Origin: an uncultured Oscillospiraceae bacterium
GTDB lineage: Bacteria > Bacillota > Clostridia > Oscillospirales > Oscillospiraceae
Assembly (NCBI GenBank): GCA_900763965.1
Contig: CAAFMG010000010.1
Coordinates: 1-12,953, forward strand
Direction of reading: 5' to 3'
DNA length: 12,953 nt
Made by a program: the position numbers and the translations under genes. Positions 6,750-12,942 of the stretch are shown piece by piece. Numbering within the stretch: position 1 is the first letter of the stretch; the number at the start of each line of letters is the position of its first letter. The notes beneath the pieces were generated by a model, which saw nothing but the letters and a program-made list of their open reading frames with translations, ran no database searches and was not told the DNA's origin.

Positions 6750-6912
6750 AGGCAGCACCGCATAATTCGGCAAGTGACAGCAGCGAGAGATTTTGTCCCA
6801 AGATAAAGTTTGGAAAGCGCAGACATACTTTGTGTATTTCAAGTTTTTCAAACTGCAATATTGGGGCAAAAGATCCGCTGATTTCCGCAGCCGCAATTGT
6901 GCGGGGTTGCCC
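6750..6912. repeat. Palindromic MITE-like element (163 bases) flanked by TA
   Basis: The left end AGGCAGCACCGCATAATT and right end AATTGTGCGGGGTTGCCC are imperfect terminal inverted repeats, and TA lies on both outer edges (6748-6749 and 6913-6914), as expected for a TA-target insertion. The inner sequence is also self-complementary: GATTTTGTCCCAAGAT (6789-6804) faces TTGGGGCAAAAGATC (6851-6865), AGTTTGGAAA faces TTTTTCAAACT, and ATAC/GTAT flank the exact centre at 6831. The whole element can fold into one long hairpin. It has no coding capacity. A Tc1/mariner (IS630)-type parent transposase is a guess from the TA flanks. Multiple genomic copies are expected but cannot be seen here. Confidence 0.72.
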
Positions 6913-8627
6913 TAAGTGGGATCGTAGTTGACAATGATATCGTGGGCGGTCAGAGCGGAAACGGTGCTGATCTCGTTGCCGTAGACATTGACCTGCACCA
7001 GCCGATAGCTGTCCGCCAGAGCATCCACGCTGGTGATCTTGTTGTAGTCCATGTAGATGTAGGCGATCTGGCTGAGGTTTGCCAAATTGTCAATGCTGGT
7101 GATCTGGTTGTATGCGCCGTTGATGGTGTGCAGGGCGCATTCACTCTGCCAATCCGGCAGGGTGGTAACGGAGTTGTAGGCGAAGTTCAGATTTTCCAGC
7201 TTCATGAGAGCACTCAGGGCCGAGATATCGGTGATCTGATTGTTGGAAAGGCTCAGTTTAGTCAGCTCCTTGCAGTTGGCCAGGGCAGACACATCGGTGA
7301 GCTTGTTGTAGTCCAGAGAAAGGCTGGTCAGAAGCACCAGGCTGTCTACACCGCTGATCTGGCTGATGCTGTTGTTTCCGGCATCCAGGGTCTTCAGCTT
7401 CTGGCAGTTGGCCAGAGGAGACAGATCGGTAATGGAATTGTAGGAAAGATCCAGCGTTTCCAGATTCCGCAGAGAGGACAGGGCGCTCAGATCGGTGACG
7501 GCATTGTGCTTCAGGTTCAGCTCCGTCAGAGCGCTCATGTGGCCGATGACCTCCAGGTTTCGCAGGGTGTTGCTGGCCAGATTCAAAATCGTCAGGCTGG
7601 AAGCACCGTCCAGATCTGCAATGGTACTCAGGCCGCAGTTGGAAAGGTTCAGCTCCCGCAGAGAGGGCAGCTTGGCAATGACTGCCAGCTCCTCCGCCGG
7701 GAAATTGGAACCGGTGAGGTTCAGCTTTTCCAGCTTGCTCAGAGAGGACAGGCCCTCCAGACTATCCAACTTCTGATTCTGGATGGTCAGAGAGGTCAGG
7801 CGGGAGAGCAGTGTCAGGTCATCCAGATTCTTTGCAGATTCCGGAACCGTGAACTCAGAGATGCTCCACAGGACATTGGTATAGATGATGTGGCTTTCGC
7901 TGACACCCAGGGTTTCCCGAATAGCCTTTTCCATGGCAGGGTCGGAGAAAACCGCCGGTTCGATAACGCCGTCCACCGTGTAGCCCATGACCGCCGGTTC
8001 ACTGACCAGACCGTTGTCTGCCACACTGATGGCATAAATAATGGTTTCGCCGCCCTCCAGATGGATGGGCTCGGTGTAAACGCTGCCGTTGATGGAGGGA
8101 TACTCTCCATCGGTGGTGTAGTACAGCTTGCCGCCATCGGAGGACAGCTCCACATCCAGATACTGGGTGTAGAAGCCGGGCTCGTGGTTGGTGGTAGGCG
8201 CGGAGGGCCGCATATCGTTCAGCTGCTGCCGCAGGACAGGGTTTGCGATGTTGTCCATCAGTGCCACGGCATCCAACAGCTTATCCTGCTCCACATAAGT
8301 CTTACTCAAGGCGCAGTAAAGCTCGACGGTTCCCTTATTCTTGATGGCATTGGTCAAAGTGACCTCTGCCTTGGTGTAGTTGCCCCCGGCCTTGTACTGG
8401 TTGGCCAGCTCAATGGCCACGTTCTCATCCCGTCCGGAATATTCGTATGCCATGTTGTAGAACCAAGAGGACAGGCGGGAGTTGCCGTACAGATCCTGAT
8501 AGCGGGCCTGGCTGAGCAGACCGTCCCGGGTGAAATCCCGGTCATAAACAAACAGATACCACCCGATACTGCCAATGATTGCAATGGCCAGCACCAGGGA
8601 TACCACAAATCGGATAGCTTTCTTCAT
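6912..8627 (-). CDS. Membrane-anchored leucine-rich-repeat protein with chitobiase-type domain
   Basis: This 571-residue protein has an N-terminal signal anchor (about 7-27) and no cell-wall sorting signal, so it is probably tethered with its bulk outside the membrane. Residues about 50-135 look like helical TPR-type repeats (NVAIELANQYKAGGNYTKAE). Residues about 150-218 match a chitobiase/beta-hexosaminidase C-terminal domain (LYYTTDGEYPSINGSVYTEP, 168-187), a beta-sandwich found in extracellular proteins. From about 270 to 560 there are roughly a dozen 22-residue leucine-rich repeats of the internalin type (LxxLxxLxLSxNxITDIS). Such proteins mediate binding; the ligand is unknown. The ATG has GGAG 7 bases upstream and a perfect promoter at 8660-8688. 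It is monocistronic, and its TAG stop is completed by the edge of the palindromic element. Confidence 0.92.
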   Translation of the reverse strand: MKKAIRFVVSLVLAIAIIGSIGWYLFVYDRDFTRDGLLSQARYQDLYGNSRLSSWFYNMAYEYSGRDENVAIELANQYKAGGNYTKAEVTLTNAIKNKGTVELYCALSKTYVEQDKLLDAVALMDNIANPVLRQQLNDMRPSAPTTNHEPGFYTQYLDVELSSDGGKLYYTTDGEYPSINGSVYTEPIHLEGGETIIYAISVADNGLVSEPAVMGYTVDGVIEPAVFSDPAMEKAIRETLGVSESHIIYTNVLWSISEFTVPESAKNLDDLTLLSRLTSLTIQNQKLDSLEGLSSLSKLEKLNLTGSNFPAEELAVIAKLPSLRELNLSNCGLSTIADLDGASSLTILNLASNTLRNLEVIGHMSALTELNLKHNAVTDLSALSSLRNLETLDLSYNSITDLSPLANCQKLKTLDAGNNSISQISGVDSLVLLTSLSLDYNKLTDVSALANCKELTKLSLSNNQITDISALSALMKLENLNFAYNSVTTLPDWQSECALHTINGAYNQITSIDNLANLSQIAYIYMDYNKITSVDALADSYRLVQVNVYGNEISTVSALTAHDIIVNYDPT

Positions 8628-8638
8628 AAAATTGCTCC

Positions 8639-8650
8639 ATTCCTAGGAAT
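8639..8650 (-). other. Perfect palindrome at the LRR transcript start
   Basis: ATTCCTAGGAAT is a perfect 12-base palindrome, about 2-3 bases after the predicted transcription start (near 8653) and directly ahead of the GGAG ribosome binding site. It could be an operator for a dimeric regulator or a short 5' structure. Confidence 0.4.
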
Positions 8651-8659
8651 CTTCCTGCA

Positions 8660-8688
8660 ATTATACGATGAAATGGGTCGAATGTCAA
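8660..8688 (-). promoter_or_regulatory. Consensus sigma-A promoter of the LRR gene
   Basis: A perfect TTGACA (8683-8688) and perfect TATAAT (8660-8665) are exactly 17 bases apart on the minus strand, giving a leader of about 25 bases. It is back to back with the amidohydrolase promoter at 8735-8763, with 46 bases between the two -35 boxes. Confidence 0.9.
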
Positions 8689-8734
8689 GGCTGGGCAAAA
8701 ATCATGCCTCTATTTTCCTTTCCGGAAAAAGGGA

Positions 8735-8763
8735 TTGCTTTTTTCTTCCAGGCTTCTTATAAT
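8735..8763 (+). promoter_or_regulatory. Promoter of the amidohydrolase gene
   Basis: TTGCTT (8735-8740) and a perfect TATAAT (8758-8763) are 17 bases apart. The ATG overlapping the -10 at 8762 therefore cannot be the start codon, which supports the ATG at 8795. A palindrome TTTCCGGAAA (8719-8728) lies just upstream of the -35 and is a weak operator candidate. Confidence 0.75.
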
Positions 8764-8794
8764 GAAGAAAATCATCGGATTAAGGCAGGTTTTT

Positions 8795-9577
8795 ATGAAA
8801 ATCATCGACATTCATGCCCACATCTACCCGGATGCCATTGCCTGGAAGGCAGCCGAAAGCATTCGGGACTACTACCACATCGGCGAAAAAATGGACGGCA
8901 CCCCAAAAATGCTGCTGGAGCGGGGCACTCTTGCCGGAATTTCCCAATATGTGATCCTGCCGGTGGCCATCAAGCCCGGGCAGGTGCAGTCTATCAACAA
9001 TTTTGTTCTCAGTCAGGTAGAAACCCACGGCTGCTTTGTGGGCTTCGGCACCGTCCACCCCGGCATGGAGGATATTGCCGATGAGGTCACCCGGATCCGG
9101 GACCTGGGTCTGCGGGGCATCAAGATCCACCCGGACTGTCAGCACTTTGACATTGACGACCCCCGGATGTTCCCGGTGTACGAGGAGGTGGGCGAGCAGC
9201 TTCCCATTCTCATGCACATGGGAGATCAGCGCTATACCTACTCCCACCCCGCCCGGCTGCGCCATGTGCTGGAGCTGTTCCCCAAGCTGCGGGTATGCGC
9301 CGCCCACTTTGGCGGCTACCGGATGTACGAAACCGCCAGCAAGCTTCTGTGGGACAAGCACTGCATCATGGATATTTCCAGCTCCCTCATGTTCATGGAC
9401 CGGGGCCTGCCGGAGCACTACATCCGCCGCTACGGCGCCGAACGGATGGCCTTCGGCACCGACTACCCGGTGTGGGACCCTGTAAAAGAGGTTCAGCATT
9501 TTCTGGATCTGGATCTGACCACGGAGCAAAAAGAGCAGATCGCCTGGAAAACCGCATCGGAATTTCTTCGTTTCTAA
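8795..9577 (+). CDS. Metal-dependent amidohydrolase (amidohydro-related, COG2159-like)
   Basis: A 260-residue TIM-barrel amidohydrolase. Metal and catalytic residues are at the expected strands: DIHAH (5-9; H7 and H9), KIHPDCQHF (110-118; H112), LMHMGD (139-144; H141), AAHFGGY (169-175; H171) and the final acidic residue in FGTDYPV (220-226; D223). This is the pattern of the amidohydrolase_2 family, which includes ACMS decarboxylase and resorcylate decarboxylases as well as hydrolases, so the reaction may be hydrolysis or non-oxidative decarboxylation; the substrate cannot be read from sequence. No signal peptide; cytosolic. The start ATG is the one behind AAGGCAGG and downstream of the promoter. 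It is monocistronic and ends in a bidirectional terminator. Confidence 0.9.
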   Translation: MKIIDIHAHIYPDAIAWKAAESIRDYYHIGEKMDGTPKMLLERGTLAGISQYVILPVAIKPGQVQSINNFVLSQVETHGCFVGFGTVHPGMEDIADEVTRIRDLGLRGIKIHPDCQHFDIDDPRMFPVYEEVGEQLPILMHMGDQRYTYSHPARLRHVLELFPKLRVCAAHFGGYRMYETASKLLWDKHCIMDISSSLMFMDRGLPEHYIRRYGAERMAFGTDYPVWDPVKEVQHFLDLDLTTEQKEQIAWKTASEFLRF

Positions 9578-9580
9578 TCA

Positions 9581-9620
9581 AAAAGCGTGCTGTGAAATGG
9601 AAACTTCACAGCACACTTTT
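9581..9620. terminator. Bidirectional intrinsic terminator between convergent genes
   Basis: GTGCTGTGAA (9587-9596) and TTCACAGCAC (9605-9614) form a perfect 10-base-pair stem with an 8-base loop. The stem is extended across one mismatch by AAAAG (9581-9585) and CTTTT (9616-9620). A-tract and T-tract on opposite sides make it usable for the amidohydrolase on the plus strand and for trmO on the minus strand, whose stop is at 9622. Confidence 0.92.
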
Positions 9621-9621
9621 G

Positions 9622-10305
9622 CTATTGTTTTTCCACTTCCAGCACCCGCAGTGTCTGCTCCGTGACCTGAAAGCGAATGTCATATCCGGCAAAGGTCAGT
9701 CCATAGACCCGTTCCGGATTCTTCTGATAGGAGGGTCTGGGGTCATGGGACAGTACCTGAATGGCAGCCGCCCGCTTGCCCTGGGGGAGCTTTTCCAGCA
9801 GTTCCGGCGGAAAGTCCACATCCAGGAGGAAATCCCCGGCCGTATCCGTAAAGCCGCCGGCGGCATCCGGCTGGCAATCGGCATAGGGAATGTAGGGCTT
9901 CACATCAAAAATAGGCGTTCCGTCCATCAGATCTGCGCCGCCCACATGCAATACCGTTCCCCATTGGGCGGTATGCTCTACTCCCAGGAGCTTTACACAG
10001 GAAAGCCCCAGGTTGTTGGGCCGAAAGGGGGAACGGGTGGCAAACACCCCCATGCGGGTATTGCCCCCCAGCCGGGGCGGGCGCACCGTTGGGGACCAGC
10101 CCTGCCGCACCGCTTCGGAAAACTGCCAGATAATCCACAGATGCGAGAAATCCTCAATCCCCCGCAGGGCATCGGCGTTGCGGAATTCCGGCTCAAAGAC
10201 AATGGTGCTGCGCAGCTCCTGGGCCAGTCCGCTTTGCCTGGGGATGCCGAACTTGGTGGCAAAATCGCTGTGCATCCGGGCGATGACTTGAATGTTTACA
10301 TCCAC
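9622..10305 (-). CDS. trmO: tRNA (N6-threonylcarbamoyladenosine37-N6)-methyltransferase TrmO
   Basis: A 227-residue TrmO (TsaA/YaeB family), which adds a methyl group from S-adenosylmethionine to t6A37 in threonine tRNAs. Diagnostic blocks are IPRQSGL (21-27), GIEDFSHLWIIWQFS (50-63 region), RPPRLGGN with GVFATRSPFRPNNLGLS (76-102) and DLMDGTPIFDVKPYIPYAD (125-143); HDPRPSY (187-193) marks the C-terminal subdomain. A longer in-frame ORF runs upstream into znuB, but GTG 10305-10303 is chosen. It sits behind GGGGAGGG, puts VIARMHSDF at the family's usual distance from the N-terminus, and the next ATG has no ribosome binding site. It begins two bases after the znuB stop, so it is the fourth gene of the znu operon. 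Confidence 0.93.
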   Translation of the reverse strand: MDVNIQVIARMHSDFATKFGIPRQSGLAQELRSTIVFEPEFRNADALRGIEDFSHLWIIWQFSEAVRQGWSPTVRPPRLGGNTRMGVFATRSPFRPNNLGLSCVKLLGVEHTAQWGTVLHVGGADLMDGTPIFDVKPYIPYADCQPDAAGGFTDTAGDFLLDVDFPPELLEKLPQGKRAAAIQVLSHDPRPSYQKNPERVYGLTFAGYDIRFQVTEQTLRVLEVEKQ

Positions 10306-10307
10306 AC

Positions 10308-11147
10308 TTATGCCCTCCCCTTCCGCATGGCAAAGGTCACGGCAAAAATCAGCGCCAAAATCAGGCTGATGGCCGCACCGGCAGAGCTTCCCAAATAGTA
10401 GGAAACCGTCAGTCCTCCCAGCCCTGCCGCCAGAGCAAAGAGGACAGAAAACAGGGTGTACTGCCGCAGATTCCGGGAAATGTTCCGGGCGGCAGCCGCA
10501 GGCAGCACCAGCAGGCTGTTGAGGATCAGAAGACCCACACTGGAAATGCTGAGGGTAACCACCACGGCAATGGCCGCAGTGAACAGAGTCTGGCACAGCT
10601 CCACGGAGTGCCCCCGGGAGGAAGCCAACTGGGGATGGATGGACACCAGGCTCAGCCGGTTGGAAAACACCACCCAGAACACTGCCACGCCCACCAGCAC
10701 CACCGCCAGCATACCGATCTCCTGAGGGGTCACCGAGAGGATATCGCCGATGAGGAATTTATTGTACTTGGTAAAGCTGCCGCCTCCCAGGGTGGCAATG
10801 AAAATGCCCAGAGCCACGGCGCTGCTGGAAAACACGCCGATGAGGGTATCCGCCGCCTGATTGGAGCGGCTGCGCACCCAGGAAAACAGCAGGGCAAAGC
10901 CAATGCTGAAGCCTACCGCCGCCCAGATGGGAGCAGCCATGCCGAAAATGGAGCCGATGGCAATGCCGGTAAAGGCGGAATGTCCCAGCGCATCTGAGAA
11001 AAAGCTCATCCGCCCGGTGACGATCATGGTGGACAGCAGCCCAAACAGCGGTGCCATCAGCAGCAGAGCCAGCAGGGCATTTTTCATAAAGTCCCAGTGG
11101 AGCATTTCCAGAGGGAGCAGATCCCAGAAGGAATACCAGATACTCAT
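10308..11147 (-). CDS. znuB: Metal (zinc/manganese) ABC transporter permease
   Basis: A 279-residue multi-pass membrane protein of the ABC-3 family, with about eight hydrophobic spans. The conserved block FFSDALGHSAFTGIAIGS (49-66) is the family signature near the second and third spans, and SSVGLLILNSLLVLPAAAAR lies about residues 202-221. Length is normal. It forms the membrane channel for metal delivered by ZnuA and powered by ZnuC. The ATG overlaps the znuC stop as ATGA (4 bases), indicating translational coupling. Zinc is more likely than manganese because of the His-rich loop of the partner ZnuA. trmO follows immediately. Confidence 0.93.
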   Translation of the reverse strand: MSIWYSFWDLLPLEMLHWDFMKNALLALLLMAPLFGLLSTMIVTGRMSFFSDALGHSAFTGIAIGSIFGMAAPIWAAVGFSIGFALLFSWVRSRSNQAADTLIGVFSSSAVALGIFIATLGGGSFTKYNKFLIGDILSVTPQEIGMLAVVLVGVAVFWVVFSNRLSLVSIHPQLASSRGHSVELCQTLFTAAIAVVVTLSISSVGLLILNSLLVLPAAAARNISRNLRQYTLFSVLFALAAGLGGLTVSYYLGSSAGAAISLILALIFAVTFAMRKGRA

Positions 11148-11896
11148 GCCTTGCCTCCTTTCAGATGGAACGCAGTTTGAAACTCCGGGGAATCCAGAAC
11201 AGTTCTGGGTGCGCCCTGAATGAGAACTGCGTGGTCGATCAGCACCGCCTGATCGGCATACCGATCCAGCATGGAAAAGTCGTGGGTGGTCATCAGAATG
11301 GACAAATCGTAGTTCTTCCGAATTTCATCCAGCATATCCATCAGGTTTTCCATACCCTCAATGTCCACACCGGAAAGGGGCTCATCCAAGATCAAAATAT
11401 TGGGCATGGGCTCCAAGGCCAGCGCCAGCAGCACCCGCTGCAATTCGCCTCCGGAAAGGGTTCCCACCCGCTTGTCGATGAGATCTTCACCGTGAACCCG
11501 TTCCAGGCATTCCAGCACCAGGCTGCGCATGGAAACAGACAGTCCCAAAAAGGCCGGGCGCTTGCTCATGCAGCAGGCGAACAGATCGGATACGGATACC
11601 GGGTCGCTGGGATCAAAGGCCGGGGACTGGGGCACATAGCCGATGCGGGGCTTCTTGCTCCGCTGTCCGGGCTGGGAGAAGGCGATCACGCCCTCATATT
11701 CCTTCTGTCCCAGAATGGCCTTTAGAAAGGTTGATTTGCCTGCGCCGTTGGGGCCGATGAGGGCCACCATTTCGCCGCAGTGGATGTGCAGATTCATGTC
11801 CTTGAGAATGTATTCATTGCCGATCTTCACGGACATATTCTCCACCCGAAGGCAGCAGGAATGGCCGCAGGGGCCTGTGTGGGGGGAAAATCTCAT
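11144..11896 (-). CDS. znuC: Metal (zinc/manganese) ABC transporter ATP-binding protein with Cys/His-rich N-terminus
   Basis: A 250-residue ABC ATPase with a complete motif set: Walker A GPNGAGKS (48-55), Q-loop VPQSP (Q90), signature LSGGELQR (147-154), Walker B ILILDEP (167-173) and switch histidine TTHD (H205). It energises uptake through ZnuB. The unusual part is residues 1-17, before the ABC fold begins near VENMSV: H6, C10, H12, C14 and C15 fall within ten residues. The start is firm: AGGAGG lies 7 bases upstream of the ATG, which overlaps the znuA stop as ATGA. The extension is therefore probably real, and might sense or bind zinc; that is inference. Confidence 0.94.
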   Translation of the reverse strand: MRFSPHTGPCGHSCCLRVENMSVKIGNEYILKDMNLHIHCGEMVALIGPNGAGKSTFLKAILGQKEYEGVIAFSQPGQRSKKPRIGYVPQSPAFDPSDPVSVSDLFACCMSKRPAFLGLSVSMRSLVLECLERVHGEDLIDKRVGTLSGGELQRVLLALALEPMPNILILDEPLSGVDIEGMENLMDMLDEIRKNYDLSILMTTHDFSMLDRYADQAVLIDHAVLIQGAPRTVLDSPEFQTAFHLKGGKA

Positions 11897-12786
11897 TGCA
11901 AAGCCTCCTTCAAGGTGTCAATGTTGTGATACATGGCATCAAAGTAGCTGTCCCCCGCCATGGCCATGTCCAGGCTGAGACACTTTGCCCCGGTTTCCCG
12001 GGAAATGATTTCCGCGGCAGCGGTACTGCCGCTTTTCTCTGTGAAAATGGCTGGCAGGTGATGCTCCTCCACCTCCCGGATCACCCGGATCAGCTCCTTG
12101 GCAGAAGCCTCTCTGCCGGATTCCTCCTCAATGGCATCCACAATGGTCAGGCCGCAAGCCTTGGCCAGATAGGCAAATCCATCATGGAAGGTGATCAGCT
12201 CCCGGCAGGACAGATCCCGCAAGGTCTTATGAATCTCATCCTGCAAAGCCTCCAGATCCGCCAGCAGCCCCGTAAGATTTCCCCGGAAGGTATCTGCGTA
12301 CCGGGGATAGTGCTCACACAGCCCCTGGCAGATGTTCCCGGCCATGGTCATGGCATTGGCAGGAGACAGCCAGATGTGGGGATCCTTCTCGTGGTGGTGC
12401 CCCTCATGGCCGTGCCCATGCGCATCCTCATCCTCGTGTTCATGTTCCTCACCTTCCAGCAGGGCAATGCCCTGGGAGGCGTCCAGAATCTGACCGTCGG
12501 ACAGCACATCCTCCAGAAAATCCTCCAGGCCCGCACCGGAGATCACGATCAGCTCTGCCGCCTCCGCCGCCCGCACCTGGCGCACATTCAGGGAGTAGTC
12601 ATGCAGGCAGCTGACCTGCTCCGTCACCAGCCGGGTGACGGTAATTGGGGTCCCCTGGCACAGCCGTGCGGTGAATTCATACACCGGCAGTGTGGTGGCC
12701 GCCACCTGCGCCGGTGTCTGCTGCCCTGCGCAGCCGCAAAGCAGGCAGAGCACCAGAAGCAAAGGTAATAACATACATTTCTTCAT
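11893..12786 (-). CDS. znuA: Zinc ABC transporter substrate-binding lipoprotein
   Basis: A 297-residue cluster A-I metal-binding protein. The N-terminus is a lipoprotein signal peptide (hydrophobic 5-16) with lipobox LCGC, so C19 should be lipidated and the protein held on the outer face of the membrane. Predicted ligands are H62 (CLHDYS), H137 (DPHIW), H201 (TFHDGF) and possibly E250 (FTEKS). Residues 111-134 form a His/Asp/Glu-rich loop with eight histidines, characteristic of zinc rather than manganese binders (ZnuA/AdcA). ATG 12786 is chosen over a TTG five codons earlier because it gives a standard MKK signal peptide; the ribosome binding site (GGGA) is weak. First gene of the znuA-znuC-znuB-trmO operon. 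Confidence 0.94.
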   Translation of the reverse strand: MKKCMLLPLLLVLCLLCGCAGQQTPAQVAATTLPVYEFTARLCQGTPITVTRLVTEQVSCLHDYSLNVRQVRAAEAAELIVISGAGLEDFLEDVLSDGQILDASQGIALLEGEEHEHEDEDAHGHGHEGHHHEKDPHIWLSPANAMTMAGNICQGLCEHYPRYADTFRGNLTGLLADLEALQDEIHKTLRDLSCRELITFHDGFAYLAKACGLTIVDAIEEESGREASAKELIRVIREVEEHHLPAIFTEKSGSTAAAEIISRETGAKCLSLDMAMAGDSYFDAMYHNIDTLKEALQ

Positions 12787-12822
12787 AAAAATGTCCCACA
12801 ATCTACATACAGAATACTACTT

Positions 12823-12845
12823 ATTATCATAGCACAATGTGTCAA
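12823..12845 (-). promoter_or_regulatory. Likely promoter region of the znu operon (-10 unresolved)
   Basis: The minus strand has a perfect TTGACA (12840-12845), but at 16-18 bases downstream there is no good -10. Closer to it is TATGAT (12826-12831) with an extended TGC, whose own -35 would fall in the preceding T-tract. Either could drive znuA. A Zur- or AdcR-type operator would be expected here, but no convincing dyad was found. Confidence 0.4.
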
Positions 12846-12848
12846 GGG

Positions 12849-12894
12849 AAAAAATCCCCCATTTGCCAGACCGCACTGCCTGACAAATGGGGAT
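12849..12894 (-). terminator. Intrinsic terminator for an operon beyond the right edge
   Basis: CCCCATTTG (12857-12865) and CAAATGGGG (12884-12892) form a perfect 9-base-pair stem, with partial further pairing in the loop. On the minus strand it is followed by GATTTTTT (run at 12849-12854), an ideal U-tract; on the plus strand only TTTT follows after a gap. It therefore ends leftward transcription entering from outside the window, a few bases before the znu promoter region. Confidence 0.85.
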
Positions 12895-12911
12895 CGTTTT
12901 ATACTGAACTC

Positions 12912-12942
12912 CAATTAAAATCTTTAAAAAAGATTTTAATTG
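12912..12942. repeat. Perfect AT-rich palindrome near the right edge
   Basis: CAATTAAAATCTTT (12912-12925) and AAAGATTTTAATTG (12929-12942) are exact reverse complements separated by AAA, giving a 14-base-pair stem. It is too AT-rich to be a normal terminator stem. It may be an operator, part of a dispersed repeat, or the 3' structure of the gene to the right. The window ends 11 bases later. Confidence 0.5.

Noticed and set aside
6990..7840. Regular repeats of about 66-69 bases suggesting a CRISPR or tandem array
   Set aside because: They are codon-level repeats of the leucine-rich repeat protein; the units diverge in sequence and lack spacer/repeat structure.
8717..8732. CCTTTCCGGAAAAAGG as an operator between divergent promoters
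   Set aside because: Only the central 10 bases (TTTCCGGAAA) are a perfect palindrome, which is common by chance in such AT-rich spacers; mentioned only as a weak candidate.
6897..8762. Plus-strand open frame (621 codons) opposite the LRR gene
   Set aside because: Its apparent repeats simply mirror the leucine-rich repeats on the other strand, and it runs through two promoters.
10306..10596. N-terminal extension of the trmO frame into znuB
   Set aside because: The 97 extra codons overlap znuB in another frame and do not match the TrmO family start; the GTG at 10305 has a strong ribosome binding site.
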